A stretch of 64,000 nucleotides of DNA from Myxocyprinus asiaticus. Lineage: Eukaryota; Chordata; Actinopteri; Cypriniformes; Catostomidae. The stretch is from contig NC_059358.1 in assembly GCF_019703515.2 (NCBI RefSeq), positions 48,812,594 to 48,876,593 of the forward strand, read 5' to 3'. Positions within the stretch are counted from its first letter, which is position 1, and every line of letters starts with the position of its first letter. A program made the position numbers and the translations under genes. The notes under the pieces are model-generated. The model did not search any database, was not told the origin of the DNA, and was given only the letters and a program-made list of their open reading frames with translations. This document shows, piece after piece, positions 1-10,628 of this stretch.

Positions 1-128
1 GCTTCATTACATTTATCTATGATTGGGAAAGTTAATGTTATTAAAATGAATTGTATTCCAAAATTCAGTTACTTGCTGCAGTCTCTCCCTGTAGATGTCC
101 CCCTCTCTTATTTCAATCAATTTGATAG
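1..128 (+). mobile_element. L1-type LINE ORF2 fragment, 5' piece of split copy A
   Basis: This stretch matches, in the same order, the reverse complement of about 31.62-31.75 kb, where a second L1 copy encodes LPVDVPLSYFKQFDSI. It is the middle of an L1 ORF2 downstream of the reverse transcriptase. The match stops at 128 and resumes at 2538 with the next codons (IIANSFIWNGMHPKLHF), so one L1 copy has been split by the repeat between. It is not functional. Confidence 0.85.
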
Positions 129-900
129 TGTAGGGCTTTACTGGTTGTTTAGATCAGTGTTACTATCATAAATAATTAATAATTATTTATTTAGTTATTA
201 ATTAATATTTAAATTAATTCATTGAATCTAACTCATTAAAGCCTCACACGGGGCACCAATTATTATGTAGGTGCTACTGGTTGTTTAAATCAGTTTTACT
301 ATCAGAAATAATCAATAATTAATTATTATTAATAATTAAATAATTAAATAGAATTTAACTCATTAAATTCTATTCTCGGGGCACCACTCTTTGAAAAGAG
401 AAAAATGATAGCAAGTTACTGATTGAGTCTTATAAAACAAAATCTACCCTGTAGGTTGAGTATCTTAATTGTTAATCAAAATAATCAAAAAGGGGAAAAA
501 CTAGTGTGGCAGCGGGGGCGTGGTCAAGCATCTCTCTGGAGAGAGAGCCTGGGCACCACAGAGCCGAACAGGAAGCAAGAGTGTGATGATGAGAGTTTTA
601 TTTTGATGAAGCGGTGTGTGATTAACGTGCAACTCAGTGAATATTGCAAGAGAAAAATAAATCCTTACCTGAACCAGGAAAGCTGCTTCTCGCCTCCTCT
701 TTACAACTAGTTAAATTATTGGTATACAAATCTAATAGTAATCTAGTTACAGTTAGTTTCTAACACCAATAAAATAATAGTACTCTGTGGTAACTTGGGA
801 GTTCTTCACGTGGCAGAGGTTGGCTTCAACACAATATTCAAACAAAAACAAACAGGAGTACTTATTATAATATAACAAGATTTATTATAATCAAGCAGTA

Positions 901-981
901 GTGAACACTGCCAATACTATCCAAATATAATCCAAAAATATAATCAAGGAAATCCTAAACTAACAGTGGAGCTATATGCTA

Positions 982-1025
<44 letters not shown>

Positions 1026-1423
1026 AGATGTGGTAACAAAGGAATCAAAATGGAGGATCAGGTTCAAAATGGAGGGTTAAATCCAAAATGGAGCTGATAC
1101 CACGTGAGGGTGGAAATGAGCGGACACACAAAGGAACTGACGAAACAGGCGGGAGAATTTGGTTCACCAGCCAGTGAACACAGCCAATACTATCCGAATA
1201 TAATCCAAAAATAAATCAAGGAAATCCTAAACAAACAGGGGAGCTATATGCTAGCATGTGTGTGTGTGTGTGTGTGTCCAGATGCGGTAACAAAGGAATC
1301 AAAATGGAGGATCAGGTTCAAAATGGAGGGTTAGATCCAAATTGGAGCTGATACCACGTGAGGGTGGAAATGAGCGGGCACACAAAGGAACTGACAAAAC
1401 AGGCAGGAGAATTTGGTTCACCA
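901..1423. repeat. Two-unit tandem duplication of about 270 bp
   Basis: Unit 1 (901-1173) and unit 2 (1174-1423) run in parallel: GTGAACACTGCCAATAC against GTGAACACAGCCAATAC, then a (TG)n tract (longer in unit 1, about 981-1022), then TCCAGATG and the repeated word CAAAATGGAGG. The duplication lies inside LTR-like copy 1 and is not visible in the copies at 19.7 and 23.7 kb. Length variation sits mainly in the (TG)n tract. Confidence 0.85.
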
Positions 1424-1480
1424 GCCTGAGTCGAACACAAACCACGGCGCTGCTCACTCAATGAATATCAGTGAGAGAAT

Positions 1481-1597
1481 CAAATCAAATCAAAATCAAA
1501 TCAAATCACTTTATTGTCACACAGCCATATACACAAGTGCAATGGTGTGTGAAATTCTTGGGTGCAGTTCCGATCAACATAGCAGTCGTGACTGAGA
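1481..1597 (-). mobile_element. 5'-truncated LINE tail (L2/CR1 group)
   Basis: A (CAAAT)n end followed by CACTTTATTGTCACACAGCC is nearly identical to the 3' end of the L2-type LINE at 41.14-41.25 kb. About 117 bp are present, all 3' terminal. The flanks carry GAGAGAAT at 1473-1480 and again at 1598-1605, a target-site duplication, so this is a separate retrotransposition into the LTR-like repeat. Confidence 0.8.
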
Positions 1598-2537
1598 GAG
1601 AGAATGAGCGTGAGAGAGAGAGGAAAAGTGCATGCAGTTAATTAAGGGTAACCGCTCGTAACAGCGGGACTGAATTACTAGTTCAGATCACTCAACAAAA
1701 CAAACGTAACCCCAAAAGAAACTAAAAACAAATCTCCCAACTCGAAACAGCGAGCAGAGTTTAACATACAAATATACTCAAAACATCAGCATTTAGAATC
1801 AAAAATATGATTTAGTTTCACAAGAAAAAAATCACAGTTTCTAAACTAAATCTGCCCAGATATCAAGCCTTACTTGGGAAATCCTGTGTGATTTCAGTAG
1901 GGTTGTCCGTTGGAATTCCTGTTGCATTGAGCGGTCAGGAGAAACGGTCTGGATGGTCCCTTGTCTTACGCTCGTCAGCGAAAAGACGCGTCTCTGCTTT
2001 ATTCTTCGGATCCAGCGATGGAGAAGAATGCAGAAAGTAGTCAACGTTGAATGAAAAAGAGGGAGAAGGGAAACTGGTCACCTTTCCGTTTTTCAAAATA
2101 AATTCACTGTTGCTTTACAGTGAAAATGAACTGGTTGATGTAAGTATACTATAAGACTTGAACAACGCTAAGTTAATCTTACTCTACCGTGGCCAAATGG
2201 TGAGGTTAGAAAAACGTGGTCTCTTTGTTCTCAGTCCAAATGGAGGGAAAACTCCTTCAGTATGTGCACAGTACAGATGTCCCTTAACAGCCAGGCAGAG
2301 CTTAGCACAGAGAGGCCAAACTTCATCTGTCCACTGGTTTTATTGACAAGATGACGTCATCGGTCTTAGGCTGCTTTCGACCAATGGCGTTTCAGACTGG
2401 GTCCATGGGCGGGACTTCGCATCCAGTTGTGAATTTGTGAAGGATCCTGGGAAACTGAGTTCAATGTCTCTACTTTGATCATAGAACAAAGGGCCATGCG
2501 GTGTCTGCTGCCATTTTGAGTGGGCCAAGGCCCTACA

Positions 2538-4050
2538 ATATAATAGCAAATTCCTTCATTTGGAATGGTATGCATCCCAAATTACATTTCAATAAGTTAC
2601 ATAGGCCGATTAACAAAGGTGGGCTAGGCCTACCCAAGATTTTATTTTATTACTATGCTTTCGGTCTCAGATATTTGGCTCATTGGTCGCTTCCACCTGA
2701 GAGAGCCCCTCCCTGGTTCTGTATAGAACAGGAAGTTCTTGCCCCTATTTTGCCATTGCAGAGCCTCTCTATCAAATATATCAGAGAAGCTAAGTTACAT
2801 CCCATTATCTTGCACTTGAACTCGGTATGGACAAAAGTGTCCAGACTGTTTAATTCGGACACTTTTTTAAATGTTGCCTTAAGCATATGGCTGAACCCAA
2901 AATTATGCATCAACAAGTCCCCTTTTTGCTTGTCAGAGTGGATTGGGAGGGGTGTTACTACACTCGGTGACCTATATGAGAATGGAGTGTTGAGATCCTT
3001 TCAAAATTTGGTTCAACTTTTTGGGATTCCTAGATCTCAGTTCTTTAAGTATTTACAGCTGCGCCACCTGTCCTGTACTGTTTTTGGGAGTGGTTTACAC
3101 CCCCCTAAAGCAGCAGATACTCTGGGAGTGGTGATTACTGATTTTGGAAAAGGTCATGAGGCATCAGTGTATTACTCCCTGTTAATTCAGAGTCTGGGGG
3201 ACGGAACTTCAACTTCTCTTAAGAGATTATGGGAGAAAGATCTAAACTTGGCATTGGAGGAGAGAGTGTGGGCTAGGATTCTAAAAAGCGTCAAATCTGC
3301 ATCAAGATGTCTATTGGACCCCCTCTAGATTGCATAGACTTGGTCATAAGGACACACCCACCTGCTGGCGATGTCAATCAGAAGATGGAGACACAACCCA
3401 TGTCTTTTGGGGATGTGTTTAAATTCAAATTTTGGTTGAGGGTCCAGAGTTTTATGGGCAAAATATAAGGTACTCAAATTTCATTTTGCCCCAGACTCTG
3501 TATTTTAGGTGATGGGGGCGGTCATTGATGTAGGGGATAAGTACATGAAGAATTGGATCCTGGCTGGTGTTATGATAGGCAGACAGATTATCCTTAGAGG
3601 ATGGAAGTCAGCTTGAGCCCCCTCGTTTCGTGAGTGGTTCGAGGAGATGGGCAGGGTAGCGGCTTTGGAAGAGTTGTCATATAGAAGGCTAGGCAACATG
3701 GATATGTTGAGGTGGGGTGGCTATTTGGCCTTTTTGGAGGGCTCTCGGGGAGGGGCAGTGGAGAGAGATGTGTTGTTTTAAATGTGTGTGTTGTAGCCTT
3801 TTTGTTTTTGAATGTATACTTTCCATTATGTATTTCTTAATATTTTCTACTGTTTTATTGTCTTTTTGTGTGTCTTTGTCAATTATGTTTGACCACTGGG
3901 GGATCTGTTCTTGTTGGGTGGGGGGGTTAATGTTTGGGAGGAAGGGTTGTAAATAATATAATGTGATTCTAAATATTTTGTTATTTTTATTATTATTATT
4001 TTTATATATGTTATATGGAATCAATAAAACTGTTAATAGTAAAAAAAATA
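2538..4050 (+). pseudogene. L1 ORF2 C-terminal region and 3' UTR, copy A
   Basis: After the insertion the L1 frame runs from about 2540 to 3328 without a stop. It encodes the part of ORF2 after the reverse transcriptase, including RPINKGGLGLPKILFYYYAF and LFNSDTFLNVALSIWLNPK. It continues after a frameshift into a cysteine/histidine stretch, CWRCQSEDGDTTHVFWGC (about 3366-3420), the usual C-terminal zinc-knuckle-like motif of fish L1 ORF2. Later codons hold several stops. The 3' end is marked by AATAAAAC near 4025 and an A-rich tail. Endonuclease and reverse transcriptase are not present in this copy. It cannot act on its own. Confidence 0.85.
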
Positions 4051-4687
4051 TATATATAAATTCTCTAGTGTACCAATACATTGTCTATTAAACACATCAA
4101 CAAATTCTGAATGTTTCTTAGCTTGACATATAACTGGCAATCTGGAATAAACTTCACATTATGCAGGACAATTTTTTTGAAGTGTACCCATGGATGGAGA
4201 GTGCATGCATATCCAATGTTATTCTGCTAATAAAATCCTGTAGGCCTATCAACTTTGTAACAGCTGGAATAAGCCATTTGAAAGGGAACATTAACACAAA
4301 TTTAGTTCTAAATATAAAATAAACTCTGGGAAAACTCATGAATATTAATAATATTATGCACAATAAGAGATTATTTTAAATCACCTATTTAGATAAACAG
4401 TCATTCTTAACGACCTATTCAATCACTCAAATAGATATTTAACATTATATGGTAATTTTATCTCTACAACTGCCACTATCAGTCTTGGGATTTTGTTAGT
4501 CAGTAGATGAACACATAGATCAGCAATTTAATCAAGAACATGACTGATTGGTCTAGTGGTTACTTTTGCCTCTAGTTTTTAGATGTTCTGGTTTCTAATT
4601 CACGCAAATATAATGTTTTATTGTAATGAACCAAGATTGCATCTGTATGTCAGTGGATTTATTTTAAAAATAAAATGCAATAAAAGA
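4051..4687. other. AT-rich stretch, no feature seen
   Basis: No coding region, tandem array or recognisable element was found. The open frame on the minus strand here is short and resembles nothing I know. Confidence 0.6.
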
Positions 4688-5046
4688 TGTGGAGAGACGG
4701 GAGTAGCAGAAACACAGACACATTTATTAAAAAAACAGTGAACTCCGAAGTTCAGACAGCGACAACCACAAAATCTCCACTACAGCAGCGGGAATCTGCA
4801 CGAGAGCATCGGTGACCAAGATGGCACCCCCATGAACACCCGTCTCCCATCGCACAACCCAGCCATGGAACACTCGGTTTATACAGGAAGGAAACACACT
4901 GCGTGCCGGTGCTTCCCATTAACAATCAGCTCACCTGGTTACCCCACACCTGAGAGGGATTAAGAGAGAAAGAGAGATAAAGACAAAACACACTCTCTAC
5001 ATACACACAAACAATACGGCCGAGAAGACAATCACAATGGGGGACA
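4688..5046 (-). mobile_element. Short LTR-like repeat, possible solo LTR
   Basis: Read on the minus strand it begins TGTCCCCCATTGTG and ends CTCTCCACA. It has a TATA-like TGTATAAACC in the middle and AATAAATGTG about 60 bp before the end, which is the layout of a compact LTR. I do not see a convincing target-site duplication, so the assignment is tentative. A promoter-containing non-LTR fragment is the alternative. Confidence 0.45.
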
Positions 5047-5690
5047 TATTACACTTTTCTATTTCCTGGAAAAGAGCGTGAGCTGCAGAAAAAACTACTG
5101 ATACTAAATGACACTGATAACAGCCACAACGAACATTTATCATAAAATTCAAAATAACACATTCCACGATCGGCAATCAAAACATACACAGATCAGATGA
5201 AATAGAAACTCCAACTCAAGAATTGGAGATGTTTAACACATGAAATGAGAAATATAGTTAACTGAAGAACAAAGTTACACATACTCCATATACATAACGT
5301 ACGAAAGAAGGATCCCTTCTAGACACAACAATCAAAATCCTGGAATCCAAAATCCTTCTCAAAGTGGTATTTTGGGAATCATTCAACAATGGAGCTTGGC
5401 TGCTCTCTAGTGGACATTTATGGTACTGCGTTTGATTAAAGATAATTGTCACTCATAACTGGGATGGACATATGGCTTTGAATTTCTAGTATTTTTACAT
5501 TTCAGTTAATATTTTTATTATATTTTTTATATAAAAAATAAAAAGTTTGTGCAATACATTTTCATTACAATAAATTTAGACTTCTATAACTTTTTATTTC
5601 ACTTTAAAAACTCACTTGCAATAAATTTCAATAGAAACAGTATTTAAAATATCAAAATATTCCTTTAAAATTTTGCATCAGCAGTGTCTT
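5047..5690. other. AT-rich stretch, no feature seen
   Basis: No coding, tandem-repeat or transposon signal was found. An isolated 65-codon minus-strand frame has no recognisable content. Confidence 0.6.
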
Positions 5691-7284
5691 GATTCACGTA
5701 AACAAAAGAGGGCTATTTCAAAGTCTGTTAAAATTGCCTTACTTCCTTCTGTCAGTTGGTGGCACTATGCCCGTGACCCATAATAGCTGCATAAATATGA
5801 TCAGCCCCCATTACAAAACATACAGCTGAATTTTCATCAAAATCATACAATGCACACAGAAGTTATAAGGAACTTCCTGTTTCACATTTTTGCCCTTAAT
5901 TTATTGCCTCGCCATGGCAGCACCATTCAAAATATCAAAAATTGGTGCGCAATTCAGCATCTTCAATGTCTTGGCATAAAATTGCCTAAGTTTGGTGCTA
6001 GTCACATGAATCTCCTAGGAGGAGATATTCAAAATTCTGGGTCTGAGATTTTCAAAAAATGCATATTTTTAATGACTGTAATTTTGAAAGTTTGGTGACC
6101 ATAGAAGAAACTGATCCAACCACTTTTGTCAAAAGGTGGCGCTACAGAGCTCCCCAGCCATGCCCATGTGTTAACTTTTGCCCACGCCTAATGGCCGACA
6201 ACTCTGATGTGTGTGCAAAATAATGAAAATTCAAGTATGCCAAGTACCTCAGAAACATGTGAATATACATAAATAGGAATAATAACATTTAATGCATTGC
6301 CATGCAACAGTATTTAAGAGATCAAGCATCCCTTCAAAATTTTAAATCTGCACTGTCTTGAGATTATTCTAAAAAATGTTTATGCAATTCAGGTAAACAT
6401 AAGAGGGATATTTCAAAATCTGTTAAAAGTGCCACACTTCCTTCCGCCAGTTGGTGGCACTACAACTGTGACCCACAATAGCCACATCAATGTGATCAGC
6501 CTGCAAGGCCAAACATTTGGCTCAATTTTGATGTAAATCACACCATGCATGCAGAAGATATGAGACATTTCCTTTTTCCAATTTTATATGTTAATTTATC
6601 ATGTCGCCATGGCAACACCGTTCGATATATCCAAATCCATTCGCAATTTAGCATCGTCAATGTCTTGGCATGATGTTGCTCACATTTGGTACCTGTAACA
6701 TGAAATCCCTAGGAGGGGTATTTCAAATTTCAGAGCATGTATTTTTCAAACAATCCAAAATGACTGACTTCCTGTTGGGCGGAGCTTATGACTGAGCACG
6801 AAAGTTGTCCGGCTTGATGAGATCTATACATGTACAAAGTGTGGTGACGATAGCTCAAAAGGGATGTGCTACAGAGTCCCCTGAACATGCCTATCTTCTA
6901 GGTGGTGCTACAGAGCCCCCCTGCAACTTTGCCAAGCCCTAATGGTCAATGACTCTGATGTGTGTGCAGACTTTCAAGAGTTTTCCTGCATGTTATGTAC
7001 CCCAAAAGTACCGAAAACCTTGAAAAGAAGAATAAGAAGAATAAGGAAGAGTCCCCCTGTCACAGGAGGACGCAGGGCCCTCGCAAAATGTACCCAGGGC
7101 AAACTGCAAACGTGTGTGATGTGTCCTGAGCAGGAGTCAGAGTGCTTGTAATGTCAACAAGAAATTAGAGATTCATCAAAAGAACTTATGAGAATGTTGA
7201 TATATTTCCTGATCTATCCATTCAAAATGAAAGAAGCAATTGATTTGAATCTAGTTTGAATGTCTGTGTAGATCAGATACTCTC
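5691..7284 (+). repeat. Helentron-associated non-coding repeat, left block
   Basis: Two diverged copies of one module follow each other. Shared words include CAGTTGGTGGCACTA (5753 and 6448), CGCCATGGCA followed by ACACCRTTC-like text (5910 and 6604), CAATGTCTTGGCAT and CCTAGGAGG. The same module recurs to the right of the helicase/endonuclease remnant (9.31-10.1 kb). Fish Helentrons and their non-autonomous relatives carry such non-coding sequence at their ends. The 7.08-7.28 kb part is unassigned. Short open frames here are accidental. Confidence 0.6.
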
Positions 7285-8560
7285 AATCTACTTAGGTCTC
7301 TGAACTCCAAACAAAAATATATTTTCTATCATGTAAGACATTGGTGCTTAGAGAAAATTAGAGGTAAAAAGCCAGAGCCTTTCCATGTATTTTGTTACTG
7401 GAGGTGCAAGAACAGGAAAGTCACACTTAATCAGAGCTATTCATTATGAAATGACCAGATTATTATCGCAAATTGCAACTGCACCAGACAAAGTTTCTGT
7501 TCTATTGACAGTACCTACTGGAATTGCTGCTTCCAACTTGGGTGCCAAGACCATCCATAGTACATTTTCAATCGGGACAGATGTAAAATTACCTTACACA
7601 CCTTTAGGAGAAGAAAAAGTAAATACAATGTGTGTGGTATTAAGTGACTTGCATATTATAGATGAAATTTATATGCTAAACCACAGCCTACTAGCCTATG
7701 TCCCAGTATAATTGCTGTGGGAGATTTTTTCCAATTGCCACCTGAGAGGAAAACCATTGTATTTGCAAAATGTTCCATTGGATTTGTGGAACAGCACATT
7801 TGCACTGTCAGAATTAACAATCATTGTTAGACAAAAAACTCAGCTTTTGCGGAAATATTGAATAGATTGCACACGCGTAGCAAGTGTTCCCCATTATCAC
7901 TTATTGACTTAAATATGCACAAAAGTAGGGAAACTGGGCAAACCTCTTCTGCTTTACACATATTCCCAACAAATACGCAAGTGGAAGAGCATAACATCAA
8001 ACAGATAATTGCATATTGCTCAGACCACATTTATGTAGAGGTTCAGGATTTTGAGAAAAATCAACAAACTGGACAAATGCAACTTAAAAAGGGACACTTT
8101 TCCAAAGTATTTAATTCCTGTTTACCAGAAAAGTTTCTATTAGTTAAAGGTGCACGAATCATGTTAATTAAGAATATTGACGTCGCTGATGGGCTTGTAA
8201 ATGGTGTCTGTGGTACTGTAACAGACATGGCCCTTAATACAAACAACACAATTGTGAATGTAGTATTTGTTCAGTTTGGTGATGATAAAGTTGGGAATAC
8301 CACTTGAAAGCATACACCACCACCTAGAAACATCTTGAATTCCACTTCAATTACTTTAGAGGAAGAGCTAGCTAACAGCAATTGTGGGTTTTGTAAGCAG
8401 ATCCCATTAAAGTTGGCATGAGCTTGCACTGTACACAAAGTGCAAGGATTAACTGTCAATGAAGCAGTCATATCACTAAAAAAGATTTTTGTAGCTGGAC
8501 AGGCGTATGATGCTTTAAGTCAAGACTTTAAGTGGGTTGATCATTCAAGATTTTGCTGAT
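7285..8560 (+). pseudogene. Pif1-type helicase of a Helentron (broken)
   Basis: The segment reads as the helicase domain of a Helitron-class Rep/helicase protein, which would unwind DNA during rolling-circle transposition. Visible in order: LNSKQKYIFYHVRHWC; Walker A GGARTGKS (about 7400-7424); Walker B IIDEI with MLNHSLLAYV (about 7657-7700); GDFFQLPP (motif III, about 7720-7745); RIMLIKNIDVADGLVNG (about 8155-8205); and the C-terminal [15 protein letters not shown] and GQAYDALS near 8436-8518. A one-base insertion precedes Walker A, and at least two more frameshifts and a stop before ACTVHK break the frame. The Rep nuclease domain expected upstream is not seen. It is followed by an endonuclease domain, which points to the Helentron (Helitron2) branch. 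Confidence 0.85.
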
Positions 8561-8579
8561 AAAGCAATTTATTGCAAAA

Positions 8580-9312
8580 CAACATCCAAGAATGTATCAA
8601 CAAATGCCACAGTTTGAACTTTATAATATTTCACCACATAACACCAACAAATCTTTTTCAATTTTCATAAAGAATGTTCAGGGTTTACACTGCCATTTGC
8701 TAGATATAAAGGCTTCAGTCCAATCCAATAATTATAGCTGTATAGCTGTAACAGAGACATGGCTGCCTGCAAACATATCAAGTGAATCCTCTTGCATTGA
8801 AGGCTACCACTTTCACAGTGCTCCACGTTGTTTTGCTTACAGTACAACCCTCTGTTAAACTCAATTCGACACCAAAAACATGGTGGCGTTGGCATATACT
8901 GTAGAACTAATAAAGATTACAATATTCTGGACATTCCCAATGTTAACATAGAGTGCATAATATGTCAACTCAGCAAACTTGATATAATCATAGTTGTTAT
9001 TTACAGGCCACCACAATATCGCTTATCTTTGTTTCAAAAATATATTACCAAACTCTGCAATACATTAAACAATTTGTCAGATCATATCTTTTTAATTGGT
9101 GATTGGAACCATAATGAATTGAAAACACACACAATGTCAACACTGATGGCAAACCTAGGCTATGTTCAGTTTGTCAAAGAACCTACTACTGAAAATGGAA
9201 CACTGATTGATCATGTGTACAAGAAAATGTCATCTAAATGTACTACCATTGCACAAGTTATGCCAGAATATTTCAGTACACATGAAGCAATTCATTGTAC
9301 ATTTTATCAAAA
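8580..9312 (+). pseudogene. AP-endonuclease-like (EEP) domain of the Helentron (broken)
   Basis: Two overlapping frames encode an endonuclease/exonuclease/phosphatase fold domain. The first (8596-8840) has FIKNVQGLHCHLLDIKA and the family motif VTETWLP. The second (about 8835-9312) has HGGVGIYCR, VVIYRPPQY, the catalytic-site-like LIGDWNHNEL and LIDHVYKKM. A frameshift near 8830-8850 separates them. LINEs carry similar domains, but no reverse transcriptase follows, and the domain directly follows the helicase. Helentrons are known to fuse such a domain to the Rep/helicase protein. The coding match ends where the non-coding repeat restarts, at GCAATTTAGCATC. Confidence 0.8.
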
Positions 9313-10175
9313 ATCTGCTCGCAATTTAGCATCTTCAATGTCTTGGCATGATGTTGCCCACATTTGGTGCCTGCCACATAAATCCCCTAGGAGGAGTATT
9401 TCAAATTCCAGAGCATGCATTTTACAAACAAACCAAAATGCCTGATTTCCTGTTGGACGGAGCTAATACAAGCCAATGGGAGATATGTCTGTCATGGTGA
9501 GAACAATGTCCTCACCAAAACTTGTGAATATCAGACAAACTCTGTGGCAATCACAGCGATAAATTCACTTGAAATGTTAGGGGGTGCTATGGAGTCCACT
9601 GGCCACACCCAAGACAAATGACAAAAGAATTATAAAATCTTGCCAAACTTTGAAGGGTGTGCCAAGTTTCAATAGTTTTGAAACATGTAATATGCATTTA
9701 CAAACTAGGGGGCACTGTGGAACCGATGAGGCATATCTATGCTGAATTGCAATATCAAATCAAAAGGTGTCCTAAGACAAATGTATGTGTAAACTTTCAT
9801 ACGTTTTCAGCCATCGTAAGCCCCTCAAAACACCATGGGAACATTTGAAAATCCCACATTCCATCCAACATGGCTGACTTCCTGTTGGGCGGAGTCAAAT
9901 ACAACCAAGTGAACTTTGTCTAACATGAAGAGAGTAGTAACCATACCAAATAGTGTGCACATCTGAGCAACTTCATCCCAACCATTGCCATCATTTGGAG
10001 GCGTTGTAGAGCTCCTCGATCACACCCAAGCCTAAACACTACATAACTTTTTGATTTTGAGCAGGTCTGATGTGTGTGCCAAGTTTCTTGAGTTTTCAAG
10101 CATGATGAATGCCTTAAAAATGGGTGAATGTGTTAAAAATAAGGATAATAATAATAATTGTGAAAAAACATTCCA
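9313..10175 (+). repeat. Helentron-associated non-coding repeat, right block
   Basis: From CGCAATTTAGCATC onward the sequence follows the left block closely: CAATGTCTTGGCATGATG, CCCCTAGGAGG, CAAATTCCAGAGCATG and CTTCCTGTTGG. A further diverged copy of CTTCCTGTTGGGCGGAG lies at 9881. It leads into the AAT-rich minisatellite. No coding capacity. Confidence 0.6.
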
Positions 10176-10240
10176 AAAACAACAGGGTTTTAGCACCTCC
10201 AGTGCAGGCCTCTTGACCTGCACCTTTGGTGCTCGGGCCC

Positions 10241-10273
<33 letters not shown>

Positions 10274-10628
10274 GAAGAACAATAGGGCCTTGCATTTTCA
10301 GTGCTTGGGCCCTAATAATATAATAATAATAATAATCCTTAGAAGAACAATAGGGCTTCCGCACTTTCAGTGCTTAGTCCCAAATAATAATCCTTAGAAG
10401 AACAAAAGGGTCTCCGCACTTTCAGTGCTTGTGCCCTAATAATTGTGAAATAACATTCCAAAAACAATAGGGCTTTAGCACATCTGGTGCTCAGGCCCTA
10501 ATAAAGAATAATCCTTAGACAAACAATAGGGCCTTCCTTACTTTCAGTGCTTGGGCCCTAACAATAATCCTTTGAAGAACAACAGGGTCTCCGCACTTTC
10601 AGTGCTTGGGCCCTAATAATAATAATAA
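10176..10628 (+). repeat. GGGCCCTAATAAT minisatellite with (TAA)n tracts
   Basis: Six to seven degenerate units of about 60-75 bp are seen. Each combines CCTTAGAAGAACAA, TAGGGC or GGGTCT, CACTTTCAGTGCTTG, GGGCCCTAATAAT and a variable (TAA)n run, the longest at about 10241-10268. Each unit contains short inverted words such as AGGGCCT/GGGCCCT and CACTTTCAGTG. It closes the Helentron-related block and abuts the gypsy gag remnant. Tandem arrays at the 3' end are a known property of Helentron-associated elements. Confidence 0.8.

Larger units (their letters stand above)
129..2537 (-). mobile_element. Long LTR-like repeat (TGT...ACA), copy 1, inserted in L1
   Basis: The block starts TGTAGGGCTTTACTGG, ends GGCCCTACA and interrupts an L1 ORF2. 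Its first 230 bp match the start of the copy at 23725 and the reverse complement of the end of the copy at 19739. The TG...CA termini and roughly 2 kb length suggest a solo LTR of a retrotransposon, written here on the minus strand. The flanking bases ATAG and ATAT agree at three of four positions with a 4-bp target duplication. The interior differs from the other two copies: the AT-rich terminal module repeats near 270, a 270-bp segment is duplicated, and a LINE tail has inserted. No protein-coding capacity was recognised; the short open frames look accidental. Confidence 0.65.

Noticed and set aside
7085..7150. A possible Rep nuclease end upstream of the helicase
   Set aside because: The short peptide there (CTQGKLQTCVMCPEQESECL) shows cysteines but no HUH motif, so I did not assign it.
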